The position numbers and the translations under genes were made by a program. The notes beneath the pieces were generated by a model. That model was not told where the DNA came from, ran no database searches, and was given only the letters and a program-made list of their open reading frames with translations. A stretch of DNA of 64,000 bases from Fagopyrum homotropicum (Eukaryota; Streptophyta; Magnoliopsida; Caryophyllales; Polygonaceae). Location: positions 3,626,001-3,690,000 of the forward strand of contig BSWB01000008.1 in NCBI GenBank assembly GCA_033239125.1, read 5' to 3'. This document shows, piece by piece, positions 35,873-46,930 of the stretch (positions are counted from its first letter, which is position 1; each line of letters starts with the position of its first letter).

Positions 35873-36897
35873 AAGCTGATACTATCTGGGTTCGGGCCGG
35901 ATCCAGACTGGGCTTCTCCTAAATTTTTGTCCGGATGTCCGGGCCGGATCCGATCTAAGCCCGGATCCCGGGCATCGGAGCATGTCCGTACCCGTCCACC
36001 AAGCCGGGGCGGGCTGCCCGCCGGGTACCCGGATTCACTTTTCCTTTTTTAAAGTCATTTCTTCTTTATTGTTAAAAGTGTACCAAAATTTTGAAAAATG
36101 CACCATCAATCAAATAAGAAAGACAATCTTTCTATTTATGTGGACAACCTGAGTATGTACACACTAGAAATTGAAGGTTTGCTCATAGAACATACTATAG
36201 GGTGAATTTGAAATATAGACAGTAATACAAAGTATATAGAGCTTAGAGCATATATTTGAATATACACACTGCATTCGATCTCGATTTAAGGTAATTATAG
36301 ATCTCAACTCTTGAGGATCTGAAAGACTTTGAGGAGAGAGTGAGGGCCATTTGGTTGACATACTTACCGAATCAAAGATTGAGAGGTGAGAGTGAGGACT
36401 ACTCAGAGACACCGATGAGACTAGAGAGGGAGAGCTACATCTCATAGGATCCAAGAGACGTCGAGGAGAGTAAGGGCTACTCGACGGGGAGATTGTGGGA
36501 TGAGGAGACGCCGAGGGGGAAGGATGACTAGTTGTCGGCGTCATTGAGGGCTGGTTAGAGTGTGACGATTGAGGATCTTCTACCGAGAGGCAAACTAAGG
36601 GCTATAGTTTAGGTTGGAAGAGAAGTGAGGCCGCCGACGCCGCTTGTGTGGAAGTGACGAATGAATTATGAAGGGTAGAAGGCTAGGGTTTCATCCAAAG
36701 TGTGTGCATACATATATTAAAAAACGGGCCGGGCAATCGGCCCGACCGGGCTTTGCACTATGTCCGGATTTGGCCCGGTTGACCGGCCGGGCCGGGCGTT
36801 TCATCCCGGTCGGGCTTTCTGCCTTTTCCATATCTGCCCTTTTTTGCGGGCGGACGGGCCGGGCCGGAGGGTCAACCCGGAGTATATCAGCTCTATG
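35873..36897. mobile_element. Non-autonomous hAT-like element with GGCCGGGC subterminal repeats
   Basis: GC-rich blocks of ccggatcc and gggccggg words at both ends (35885-36035 and 36725-36880) surround an AT-richer interior. The ends show agctgatacta / agctgatatact in inverted order, and the flanks tgacacta / tggcacta form a possible 8-bp duplication with one mismatch. No transposase is encoded. ORFs such as 36668-37036 merely translate the repeats. Confidence 0.55.
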
Positions 36898-37489
36898 TGG
36901 CACTAGGGTCTCCCGACCCTTGCCTCCGTCCCCTTATACAAACGAAGTGGATCTAATGCATCTCACCGTATACTTGTATGGACTAGTCGCAAAAAACCTC
37001 TCAATATCATGTCAGATCCGGACAGTGATGCCATAATCCGTTATACATACACTTGAGTCTCAAAATAAGTAACATGGTCCAATTCAAGATATAATATAAT
37101 TTACATAACACACACCAATACAATAGCACAAATCAATACGAGGAAAACTTGTTATGTAAGTCCATGGGACTTACTTGTACCGGTCAAAACTCGACTACCG
37201 TTATGTCATGGTGTCACACGTATGTGACCCCAAATTTTTGATCAATCAGAAATACATCTCATCAATATACTTACATCTTTTGGAAAGTTCTAAAAAGGCT
37301 TTTAGGCTGCAAAGGACTACTCGGAGTTTATTTGTAAGACTAGCCCGATCTTTAAGGTTAATTACGCTCTTACCCCTAATATCTCTCAAAATTATGAAAT
37401 GGCCCAAAATATTGTTAACACTATAGCTAAACCTCATATCATTTTAGTGTACCAGGAGATATTCAGGAAATACAATCAATTAAGCACAC

Positions 37490-37830
37490 ATATCCCCCAA
37501 ATGCGCTATCAAAGTTGACATATCCAAAGCTTTCGACAACATTGAGCACAACTTCATCCTCCATAGCCTTTCCCTATTCGGCTTCCCCTTTCCATTCATT
37601 AACGTGGTCAACCAATGCATCTCTAATGCCACCTATTCTATCAATATGAATGGTACGCTGAAGGGGTTTTTCAAGGGCTCGCGTGGACTTAGGCAGGGTT
37701 GTCCCCTCTCCCCCCTCTTCATCATTGCTATTGAAACCCTCTCCTCCATGATCAATGAAGCCACCCTAAATCCTGACTTCAATCACCACCCTCTAATCTA
37801 ATCAAATGGGAACCCCCTCTTCGTCAGCGA
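37490..37830 (+). pseudogene. L1-type LINE RT fragment
   Basis: Readable RT text includes KVDISKAFDNIEHNFIL, FINVVNQCISNATYSINMNG, SRGLRQGCPLSPLF and IAIETLSSMINEA, the A, B and early C motifs of LINE RT. It is closest to the minus-strand LINE at 51-55 kb (shared RGLRQG and NPDFN..P). Both ends are missing. Confidence 0.8.
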
Positions 37831-38079
37831 AACACATAGGAACCTTGTCCCAAATGGGAACCTCCTCTTCAATCACCACCTTAAATCCTCAATGATCAAT
37901 GATCCTTATCCACTGTAATAGAGTGGATAAGGATCAAATGGAGTATACTAGTGTTTCTCCAAAAATGGTAAGATTTTGCACATAAAATAATAAGGAAGTG
38001 GAAAAGAAATCAAACTGGGTTGAGTCCGGTTTAATTCGGTTGAACCCGATCAACTCGTATTGAATTTCCGGATACTACA

Positions 38080-38469
38080 TTGACTTCGATGACAAAAATG
38101 TTATTGTAGTTATATACCTCCATCGCCCATTCTTCTAGGTTTATTTCCATTGCAAGCCGTTGTTTGTTCTCTATGTTGACTGATGAATATATTATTTTGG
38201 TTCTACATCACACTTTTTCAAAGTTGGAAGGATAAACCCGTACACATATCCTTTTGCAATTTCTGATGCAAAATCTAGATTCAATACATTTGGATCTTAT
38301 AATTGAATGATCTTAAAAAAATTATAACATAATATATCAATCACTCCAATTTCACTTCAATTAGATTTTTCACCGCTTATTGTTTTTCTAAACTGGTTTA
38401 ATGCTCATCAATTTTTGTTTCACCAACAAAATGAAAATAGATAAGTAATAAGTATATGTATCTTGGTTG
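38080..38469. other. Intergenic DNA, nothing recognised
   Basis: Short AT-rich spacer between the gypsy 5' LTR and the MULE. No ORF, repeat or terminal motif was found. Confidence 0.6.
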
Positions 38470-38574
38470 TGAGTGTTATTCGTACCCACATATTCATGCT
38501 ATTTGTACCCATTATACGACTACGCATCAAGTAGCCGTAGTGGAAGCACAAATCATTCGACAAAATACAAGAGA

Positions 38575-38712
38575 ACTTACTACGACTACGAGAAGCGTAG
38601 GTGTAGTGTTCACAACGGTTACTTGATCCGAAAACTACGCCTACGGGATGCGTATGCGTAGTTCTCGGATCAAGTAACCGTTGTGAACACTACGTCTACG
38701 CTTCTCGTAGGC
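38575..38712. repeat. Near-perfect foldback hairpin in the left MULE end
   Basis: Arm tacgagaagcgtaggtgtag ... acggttacttgatccg (about 38587-38636) is repeated inverted as cggatcaagtaaccgt ... ctacgcttctcgta (about 38663-38710). The loop is a further small palindrome (ctacgcctacgggatgcgta). The arms are about 50 bp and almost exact. Confidence 0.9.
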
Positions 38713-38762
38713 GTATTGTGGTGAACTAGCCGTTACCAACGGTAATGTAACCCAAACATTAG

Positions 38763-38770
38763 TATAAATA
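38763..38770 (+). promoter_or_regulatory. TATA-like box upstream of the MULE transposase
   Basis: tataaata lies about 70 bp before the ATG at 38840, a normal spacing for a plant core promoter with a short leader. It is inferred from sequence only. Confidence 0.5.
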
Positions 38771-38839
38771 TCATGTATTTGACCCATTTCATAAAATCTC
38801 ATTGTCAAACGTTGTTTCGCAAAAAAAGTCCTTTCGAAA

Positions 38840-41069
38840 ATGAATTCCGACGATGGAGAAGCAAGATATCATTCCGGCGATGGAGAAGAGGATGACAGTG
38901 TTGATTTCGGCGGCGGTGAAGATGACGTGGAGGGTGACGAGGGCTTGTTCAATCCCGCGATGCTCAGTAGTTACGATCCGTATTCGGGTGTTGAGGTTAG
39001 TTTTTTCAATTCGTTTGTTTTGACGTAGTTTAGTGTTATATGTTTTAGTTAGTTTTATGTTATATGCTTGAGTCGTTAATTAATGAATTAGTAGACAATT
39101 AGTTAATAAGTAATGTTATTTGTTGTTAAATGAAGAATTTACTCGTTAATTAGGTGTCAATTAGTCGTTAATTGAAGAAAATAGTCTTTAATTAATGAAT
39201 TAGTAGACAATTATTATTTAACTAGTCGTTAATTAATTTGAGCAATCTTAGAACATATGATATAGTCGTAGTGAATGAAATTTTCGAAATAATTATTGTA
39301 GGCTGCCGATATTCCCGATGATTATGACTATACTAGTTTGTTCGTGGACCATCGGATATGAACGGATATGGACTCGTTAGTTGTGTGGGTTCTTGAGAGA
39401 GCAGGAAGTAGAAATATGGTTCTCATCAAACTAAAGTCCTACAAGTCGGATGATCGTCGTTTTGGAAATGTGATATTTGCGTGTGAGCATCACGGAGTCC
39501 GCAAGAGTGAGGCGAAGGGCTTGAGGGTATGCAAAACGAAGAAGTTTGATTGTAATTTTCGCTTACACGTTGATGAGGTGCAAAGGGGTCTTTGGGGTGT
39601 GAGGAATGTTCACGGAATTCACAATCATCCTCTTCCGAAGAAGTTGGTAGGTCATGCTTTTGCTGGACGGTTGACGAAGGCACAAATGAAACGAGTCCAA
39701 ATCTACACCGAAGTGGGAATGCCTCCGAGGGAAATTGTTCGTTTGTTAAAGAGTGATTTTGAAGATCCCGAAAAGATGGTCACTTTTAGGAAGCAAGTTT
39801 CAAACGCTCGGAATAAAATTAGGTTGGAAGCGATGGGAGATCGAACGGTAATTAAAGAAGCGTTGAAATTCTTGAAAGATAAGGATTATATGTGGGATAT
39901 TAGGATGAAAACCACTGAAGGAGGAGAGGTAGTGAGCAGCTTATTCCTAGCCCATCCCGAGTCGAAGCGTTGGGTTGCCATATTTCCATACGTCGTCATC
40001 ATGAATGCCACATACAAGACGAACAGGTTAGTAAGTAATTCATTCAGTTTGTTTATATTAAACTTTTTTTTAATTACAAAGTCTCATTCATTATATTTTG
40101 CAGATATGGCATGCCGTTGTTGGAGATCGTCGGATTGACTAGCACACAACAAACTTTTCCCGTTGCGTTTGTGTTAATGAAACAGGAGACGACTAGTCAT
40201 TACGAGTGGGCTTTGGAACGCATTGCCTTGTTATTCAGTGGAAAGAAGCCGGAAGTGATAGTGATGGACAGGGAATTAGGTCTCATAAAAGCAATGCCTA
40301 GAGTCTTCGCAGATGCCAAACATATTTTGTGTGAGTGGCACGTGTATCGAAACATCGAATCAAATAGTTGGTGGAAGTCACATTCGCCATCCATCCAAGC
40401 AAAATTCATGAGAGATTGTCATGAGTTGTTTGAATCGACTACTATTGCGGCTTATGAGGAGAGACTCTTGCATATGAGGGATAGTTGGATGGACAAGTAT
40501 CATTTGATGGAGTACCTCGAGAAGACATGGTTGGACAAGTACAAGGAAGCTATTGTTCGTTGCTGGATCGATCACTATCTCCATCTCGGATCAAGGACGA
40601 CAGGAAGGTTAGACAAATACTCATTGCATCTTTTATTGTTTAGTTTACTTGTGATGATTTATTTTATAATTATAAATTATGTTCTAATCTTAGGGCCGAG
40701 GGTGCTCATTTGGTGTTGAAGAGAACTCTTAAGTCTACTCGTTGTGGATTTGATACTCTCATCAAGGCCATCCATAGAATGATTGGAGATCAGATTGATG
40801 AGATTCAAGGTAGCATAGAAAAGTCGCGTACTCATACTATCGTAGGCATTCAAGAAGACCCTATGTTTACATTTCTTCTCCGAAAGGTGTCGAACAACTG
40901 CATGAAGTACTTGATCGAGAATTGCAAATTGGCGCAGCAAGGGACATTTGATGCTACATGTGACGATTGGTATTGGAGGCAATCGTATGGGATCCCGTGC
41001 ATTCATGAGTTTGCGGCTGCCCTCCGGAAAAACAGGCCTATGTTTTTGACTACAATACATCCTTTCTAG
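38840..41069 (+). pseudogene. MULE transposase gene, four exons, inactivated
   Basis: Exons deduced from GT-AG sites and frame are 38840-38995, 39302-40026, 40104-40607 and 40694-41069; all joins keep frame. Exon 1 is acidic (DDGEARYHSGDGEEDD). Exon 2 has a zinc-binding FAR1-like N-terminal region (CEHHGVRKSEAKGLRVC). Exon 3 holds most of the MULE DDE core (PLLEIVGLTSTQQTF, PEVIVMDRELGLIKAM, CEWH). Exon 4 has YGIPCIHEFAAAL, a SWIM-like zinc motif. Two lesions show: a TGA at 39359-39361 in exon 2, and the first catalytic Asp (usually DxTYKTN) reads NATYKTN. Both fit C-to-T type mutation. The protein would have cut and moved MULE ends. Confidence 0.88.
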
Positions 41070-41149
41070 AGACAAGTTACGTGACATGAAGTCACCGAAG
41101 AAGTGGAAGAACCCGAGGCTATTCCTCTGTCGATGGAGGATATTACTTT

Positions 41150-42190
41150 GACATCTAATTATCGAGTAAATAACTAATTTTATTATTTAACAATTAATTA
41201 TCGAGTAAATAACTAGTAATCGACTAATCGGTAACTAATTGTCCACTAGTTAACTAATTATCGACTAATTTCAATTTTTATTAAACTAATTATCGACTAA
41301 TTAACTATTAATCGACTAATCGGTAACTAATTATCTACTAATTACGTAATTAATGATTAATTTCAATATTTATTAAACTAATTATCGACTATTTCACTAA
41401 TCGGTAACTAATTGTCTACTAATTACGGAATTTACAACTAATTTCAATAATTAACAACTAATGATCGAGTAATTAAATTAGTAATCGACTAATCGGTAAC
41501 TAATTATCTACTAATTACGTAATTAATGATTAATTTCAATATTTATTAAACTAATTATCGACTATTTTACTAATCGGTAACTAATTGTCTACTAATTACG
41601 GAATTTACAACTAATTTCAATAATTAACAACTAATGATCGAGTAATTAAATTAGTAATCGACTAATCGGTAACTAACTGTCCACTAATTTAACTAATTAT
41701 CGACTATTTATTAAACTAATTATCGACTATTTCACTAATCGGTAACTAATTGTCTACTAATTAAGGAATTTACAACTAATTTCAATAATTAACAACTAAT
41801 TATCGAGTAATTAAATTAGTAATCGACTAATCGGTAACTAATTGTCCACTAATTTAACTAATTATCGACTAATTTCAATATTTATTAAACTAATTATCGA
41901 CTAATTTCAATTTTTATTAAACTAATTATCGATTATTTCACTAATCGGTAACTAATTGTCTACTAATTACAGAATTAACAACTAATTTCAATAATTAACA
42001 ACTAATTATCGAGTAATAAACAAGTAATCGACTAATCGGTAACTAACTGTCCACTAATTTAACTAATTATCGACTAATTTTAACTAATAGAAAATCGCTA
42101 ATTAACGACTAATTCATTAATTCATCACTAATTCTATATTTAATCACTAATTAACAACTAATCCTACACTAATTATCGATTATTATTCCC
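41150..42190. repeat. AT-rich minisatellite with about 175-bp higher-order period
   Basis: Built from variants of ctaattatcgactaat, cggtaactaattgtctacta and caactaatttcaataatt. A longer period of roughly 175 bp is visible: cgtaattaatgattaattt recurs at about 41344 and 41518. Inverted relatives (attagtagacaattagtta) sit in the first transposase intron at 39080-39240. It lies inside the MULE and would be intronic or 3' untranslated DNA of its genes. Confidence 0.9.
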
Positions 42191-42239
42191 TAATTGACAT
42201 ATATAAAGACAAATGTAATAAAAATAAATTAAATTAAAT

Positions 42240-42461
42240 AAAACGTACCCCAACCTCGCTAGAATCGCGAGATGTCGCGCAACCTCGGACTACTACTCCC
42301 CCTAAGCGCCCTCCACGTGAGCCCCGTCCTCGCCCGACATCGGCATTGGAAATAGCTCGTCCGCGACCCTCGCCGGAAAAACTGCCGGAGGAGTCACCCC
42401 CGCCGTTGCCGGAGCGGCTACCCCGGACTACACCTCCGTCTCTTCCTCGGATTCGGACCAT
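42240..42461 (-). CDS. Small Arg/Gly-rich frame at the right end of the MULE, possible exon
   Basis: A real ATG at 42459-42461 opens a frame rich in RGR, GGG and SGS motifs (for example GRGRGSRGGRLGG), ending at a plausible donor, gttggg then gtacgttt (about 42245). The GC content is far above the surrounding repeat. It could be the first exon of a second MULE gene running opposite to the transposase with the minisatellite as intron, or a chance GC-rich frame. No known domain is visible. Confidence 0.3.
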
Positions 42462-42599
42462 GGCTGCCTGCTGGTGGTGATGTGTGTAAACGTCGTCGGA
42501 GTGGTGGTGAACGTCTTCACCTTCGTCGTCGCCGGTAGAGAAGAAAGGGAGAGGAAAGCATAATGAGGAAGACGACCTTCCGGCTTCGTAATATGGACC

Positions 42600-42810
42600 C
42601 GAAAATACCTACGCCTACGCGTCGCGTAGACGTAGTTACTTTCCAAACGGCAGAAAGTCACTACGCCTACGTAACGCGTAAACGTAGTGACTTTCTGAAT
42701 TTTGAATTGAGAAAGTCACTACGTCTACGCGTTACGTAGGCGTAGTGACTTTCGCCTCAGAAAATGATCCATTTTCTACGTCTACGCAACACGTAGGCGT
42801 GATATGAGTA
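42600..42810. repeat. Cluster of CTACGYCTACG palindromes, right MULE end
   Basis: Four short palindromes follow each other: ctacgcctacgcgtcgcgta, ctacgcctacgtaacgcgta, ctacgtctacgcgttacgta and ctacgtctacgcaacacgta. Two longer blocks around gaaagtcactacg are inverted copies separated by tctgaattttgaattgaga. The motif matches the left foldback, so these are the subterminal repeats of the MULE. Confidence 0.85.
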
Positions 42811-42860
42811 TATTTACCATGAAATGGTGGGTACAAATAGCAATATCGTGTCAACACCTA

Positions 42861-43830
42861 CATAAGCCCTATAAAATAAAGTTATGGTGTTGTCAACGAC
42901 ACCTTTAACTCTATAAAAACACAAAAAATATATTTCTAGAATAAATAAAAATTACAAAATATTAAACTTACCTAATCCATAGCCAAGTTTGGTTTGTCTC
43001 CACAACTTCAAAACAAAACAAAATAATATTAAAAAACAATAAATACCGAAAGACCGACAAAAAAAATTGTTGTTTTTGTAAAGATTAGTACAATAGCAAC
43101 ATAATATATTTTAATACATCATCAAATGAACTTCGGAAATTGAGCTTTGAAAATGTGCAATTTCTTGAATTTGGAATAATTATTTCTCCATTTTTATCGC
43201 ATTTTTTGAAACGAAGAGATGTAATAACTACTTTTCTTCTTGAATTGAGTTGAATGAACTTCAAAAATTAAGCTATTTCTTAAATTTGGTATAACTTATT
43301 GAGAGAATTTGAATAAGTTCAAAAGATTATTATTTCGAAAAGAGAGAGTGTTTCTTGTGTTTTTGATATTTTTAGTGGTGAGAGAGAAATTTCTTTAAGG
43401 TACACCACTTATTTTTCAAAGTTGAAAGGTTTGATTGTTAGTTTTGTTATTTCAAACTTAACTTGTATCGGTTACTTAAAAAAATTTTCCTCTTAGATTA
43501 AAACCATATCGTAGGAAATATAGGTTAAAAATAGTATTATTGTATACAAGATTGGTAGAGAACTTAGGAAACTTCATTTCTTGGTCTATACTCCACTTGG
43601 GTCATTGGTCAAACAAGAGTTGCCCATGGCAATTGAATTAGCTGTAACATATTGGAGGTTGAAACCATAGCATCATCCTGGGAATGGAAAGAATATTACA
43701 TTTTGGATTGTGTAAGGAAAAGGAAAAGGAAAAGGAAAAGGAAAAGAAGAATCTCATGCTTTCTGCTTTGCCAGAAGCTGAAGGTATCGACAACCTAGCG
43801 ATGGCAGAGGCTTTCAAGAAAAGAACCATC
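42861..43830. other. Upstream region of the AWPM-19-like gene
   Basis: AT-rich non-coding DNA. Near 43715-43745 there is a short (gaaaag)n microsatellite. ttggtcaaac near 43606 contains a W-box-like core. No gene was found. Confidence 0.5.
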
Positions 43831-43836
43831 CCTACG

Positions 43837-43843
43837 TATATAA
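43837..43843 (+). promoter_or_regulatory. TATA box of the AWPM-19-like gene
   Basis: tatataa, preceded by tacgta with an ACGT core, lies about 70 bp before the ATG at 43911. An ACGT element would fit the ABA/stress response known for this family, but this is inference. Confidence 0.55.
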
Positions 43844-43910
43844 CTCCCCAATCCTCATCCCAGCTTTTAACAACATCGATCTTCTGCACTCATCCTGAAG
43901 AGATCGATCG

Positions 43911-44934
43911 ATGGCGAACGAGTCGATAAAGCCTGCTGCCTCCATGCTCTTGCTCCTCAATTTCTGCATGTATGTCATCATCCTCGGCATTGCTGGATGG
44001 GCCATGAACCATGCAATCGATCACGGCTTCATTATAGGTATAACATCTATTCTAGGGTTTACGGATATAACATCATTCGATGCAAAAAAAGAATGACACT
44101 TCTGCTTTAATATAGCATATAGATTGTCACAGTATCAAAAATGTCGTGATTTGAACGAGTTAATCAAAGGAACAACAAGAAAAGAGGAAACACTTTTGGT
44201 TTTTCTGCACGGAACTTGCAGCTAGGGTTTTCAATATACTTTCGTGCATGAAAATAATACAATTCTAAACTTATCTATTTATAACCCAAAAGATAGAATA
44301 CGTACCGCGGGGGAGCCTTGTCGACCCGAGCCCGTTAAACCATGGACCCAGTATATGTTTCCTCCTTACCGGGTTAGGACCTCACTCACTCCCTTTTATC
44401 TTCCTGGTCCTTCGGCCCACGAAGAGCTTGCCTTGCTTGATCCATGACACATCGTATCAGTCTACCTAAATTTATTGTCTTATTATAACAAAACAATTGT
44501 TGTGCAGGTGCTGGGTTTGAGCTCCCAGCACACTTCTCGCCAATCTACTTCCCCATGGGGAATGCGGCCACTGGGTTCTTTGTCATCTTCGCGCTGATAG
44601 CCGGAGTGGTGGGCGTGGCCTCGTGTATCATCGGATACAGCCACATTCGCTCATGGAACTCCGAGAGCATGCCATCCACCGCCACGGCTGCCGCCATTGC
44701 CTGGTCCCTCACCCTCCTCGCCATGGGGTTCGCTTGTAAGGAGATCGAGCTTGATCACAGGAATGCCCGTCTGGTAAGGGATACCAACTTTCAATTAGCT
44801 TAACTTAACTGTGTAAGCATTGATCTCATGGGTGTTTATATTGCATGCAGAAAACAATGGAAGCATTCAGCATCATCCTATCGGCCACACAGTTCCTTTA
44901 TGTCGCAACACTTCATGGGTCATTGTTGACCTAA
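43911..44934 (+). CDS. AWPM-19-like membrane protein, three exons
   Basis: Exons 43911-44037, 44508-44773 and 44851-44934, all with GT-AG introns, encode 158 aa. The family (AWPM-19/PM19) comprises small plasma membrane proteins linked in cereals and other plants to ABA, cold and seed dormancy; the biochemical role is uncertain. Four hydrophobic segments are visible: MLLLLNFCMYVIILGIAGW (about 12-30), GNAATGFFVIFALIAGVVGV, TAAAIAWSLTLLAMGFACK and FSIILSATQFLYVATLHGS. The family-typical start MANES and loop FELPAHFSPIYFPMGNAATG are present. Intron 1 (470 bp) contains short chance frames. The length matches the family and no damage is seen. Confidence 0.95.
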
Positions 44935-45192
44935 TTGAGCAAAGAGTGAGAGTGAGGGGAACATATTTCCTCTAGGCTTTGGTTTTCGTTGCGTTGTGGT
45001 TGAGTGTCAAGTGTGCCATACGATTTGCTCCAATTCAATTTCATTTGTGTGTATATACAAACATATGTTTGAGCATCATTTCCTTTACTTAATGCTTCTT
45101 TATGTATTGGTAATGATCAACAAATTTCATTTATCAGTCATTATTCAAATTGTCCTTCACAATAATGCCCCGAAAAAACAATAAACACAAAG
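44935..45192. other. 3' region of the AWPM-19-like gene
   Basis: AT-rich downstream sequence. It likely holds the 3' UTR and poly(A) signals, though no single signal stands out. It ends where the poly(T) of the minus-strand LINE begins. Confidence 0.5.
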
Positions 45193-45239
45193 TTTTTTTT
45201 TTTGAAATTTTACGTTTATTAAAGATAGAGAGAATTTAC
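45193..45239 (-). mobile_element. 3' tail of the minus-strand LINE (separated by a nested LINE)
   Basis: On the minus strand this reads gtaaattctctctatc, tttaataaacgtaaaattt and then poly(A), a LINE 3' end. The body of the same element resumes at 51138, beyond the plus-strand LINE inserted here. Confidence 0.75.
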
Positions 45240-45353
45240 GAATACTAGTAAAATCAAACAGCCACAACGTACACCAAACAAATAACATAAAATAAACGGA
45301 TACAATTTCTTGATACGTAAAAAGCTCCAAGAATCCAAGAATCCGAAACCCTA

Positions 45354-46896
45354 ATGGCGGCGAGCTTGGCGAATAATGAGGTGACAATTCTGCCTCCCCC
45401 GGCGGCCCCGGACCCCAATGCCTTCGGATATTCCTCTACTCCCTTGGTGCCCAACAACCATGGTAAATCTGGTTCTGATTCAGCGATGCAAGAAGAGGTT
45501 CAAACTACATCAGATAAGGCAGCAAATACCCCTTCTTGGAGTGAAATGCTGTTTGGAGAGGAGGCATGGAAAAGATTGCCAATCTTACCGGATAATCTCA
45601 TCGAGGCAGGGAAGATTCGCATTGATTACCCGAGAGGCAAGGATGCGACACCGGTAATTAATATCGACCCGGAAGTGATTAGAGTATTGAATGCTCCTTG
45701 GAAGAATTCGATCGTAGTGAAATTGCTTGGCCGTGTGGTGTCCTATTCGGCTTTGGAAAAGTCCCTACGACATTTATGGAAGGTGCCAGGGGATGGTCCA
45801 TTATTGATCTCCCCAATGAGTTCTTTCTCGTTCGTTTTGAAAAGGAGTCGGACATGCTTGACGTACTCACAAATGGTCCTTGGAAGGTCTTTGGTCATTT
45901 TATGATGCAACAATGGGATGACACCTTTGATCCGATGAACTCAGTTTTGACATCAACAGGCGTTTGGGTGAGAATTTCTGGCCTTCCATTCGCAATGTAT
46001 AATATCAATGTCCTACGTGCCATAGCATCGGCCATTGGTACTCCACTGAGAATTGACGCGAATACATTGGGCATATCAAGAGGAAAGTATGCAAGAGTAT
46101 GTGTTAACGTGGATTTAACTAGACCACTGAAAGGGGATGTGATCCTTAATGGGAAACGGTTGCTACTCGAATATGAGAATCTACATACAATTTGTTTTGG
46201 CTGTGGGTGCTACGGGCATGATCAAGAAATGTGTATATATACAAATAGAGAAGTTACTGATAATGAGATTGAGGGTACAGAATCTCATAAGGGTAAGGTA
46301 GTAGTGAATGAGCAGACAGAACAAATAAAAGAACAGAAAAGAGAAACAAGTAAGGGGAGGATGAGGGGCATGGGCCCTGGATGGTGGTACCCCACCGTAG
46401 ACAGAGCTATAAAGGGAGACCTCCCTCTGAGAGTAACAGGAGGTACAAGGTGCAAGGGACAGAGCAGCCAACAAATACTAATGAGGAGAATAGAAAAGGG
46501 GAAGCAATTACTGCAATGGAATCAGAATTAGGCGAGACTCGATATCCACAAAGTGGGGAGAGAGGATGGAAAATGCAAACAAAGAAGAGAGTTAGAATAC
46601 AGGAGCCTGTGAAGTCTACTAGGGCTACAGTAAACCCTCAAAGAAAGGTGGGGTCTCAGTTTATACAAAAGCACTTGGTGACAAAAGGGGATAAAGAGAG
46701 GCAGGTCCTGGAAGGACAAACAGTCCAAATTTTGCAACGTCCATCTCCTTTAAATATAAATTTTGGGGAAATGGGTACGAGAATAACAGCTGTAAGTAGC
46801 CAACATCAAAGCACCTCAAAGGAGCTAATGGAAGTTGACGTAGGAGAGACGGGAACGGAGTCTCAAATTTCTGTGGTCCCGGACTCACATAATTGA
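45354..46896 (+). pseudogene. LINE ORF1 (DUF4283 plus zinc knuckle), frameshifted
   Basis: Starts MAASLANNEV after a 5' UTR of about 110 bp. The N-terminal frame (to about 45785) shifts into the next frame, which has the DUF4283-type RNA-binding core (GVWVRISGLPFAMYN, ARVCVNVDLTRPLKG) and a CFGCGCYGHDQEMC knuckle (about 46195-46235). It shifts again near 46500 into a Lys/Gln-rich tail that ends at 46896. Such proteins coat LINE RNA. At least two frameshifts break it. Confidence 0.82.
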
Positions 46897-46930
46897 TACT
46901 GAGGGTGTAGCGACCTATTACTTTCTTACC

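Larger units (their letters stand above)
35376..38079 (-). repeat. Ty3-gypsy 5' LTR with nested insertions
   Basis: On the + strand it begins tgtaacaccggatatttcg next to the primer site and ends near ggatactaca. Its right 160 bp match 28268-28450. Two foreign pieces interrupt it: a GC-rich hAT-like MITE (35873-36897) and a LINE fragment (about 37490-37830). Read on the minus strand, the text before the LINE piece (about 37150-37190) resembles gtaagtcc...ggacttac in the solo LTR. Confidence 0.7.
38470..42860 (+). mobile_element. MULE (Mutator-like element) with foldback ends
   Basis: The ends share the inverted text gctatttgtaccca (left about 38498, right about 42835). Just inside, both sides carry repeated palindromes built from ctacgcctacg/cgtaggcgtag. 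Between them are a spliced but damaged MULE transposase gene (38840-41069), a 1-kb AT-rich minisatellite (41150-42190) and a small RG-rich frame on the opposite strand. A 9-bp target duplication could not be confirmed. The transposase lesions make the element non-autonomous now. Confidence 0.85.

Noticed and set aside
36668..37036. Gly/Pro/Arg-rich ORF
   Set aside because: It only translates gggccggg subterminal repeats of a hAT-like element.
38490..42850. 9-bp TSD for the MULE
   Set aside because: Candidate flanks share only about four of nine bases, so borders are left approximate.
43684..43929. 81-aa frame before the AWPM-19-like gene
   Set aside because: It starts in a (gaaaag)n microsatellite and overlaps the true start in another frame.
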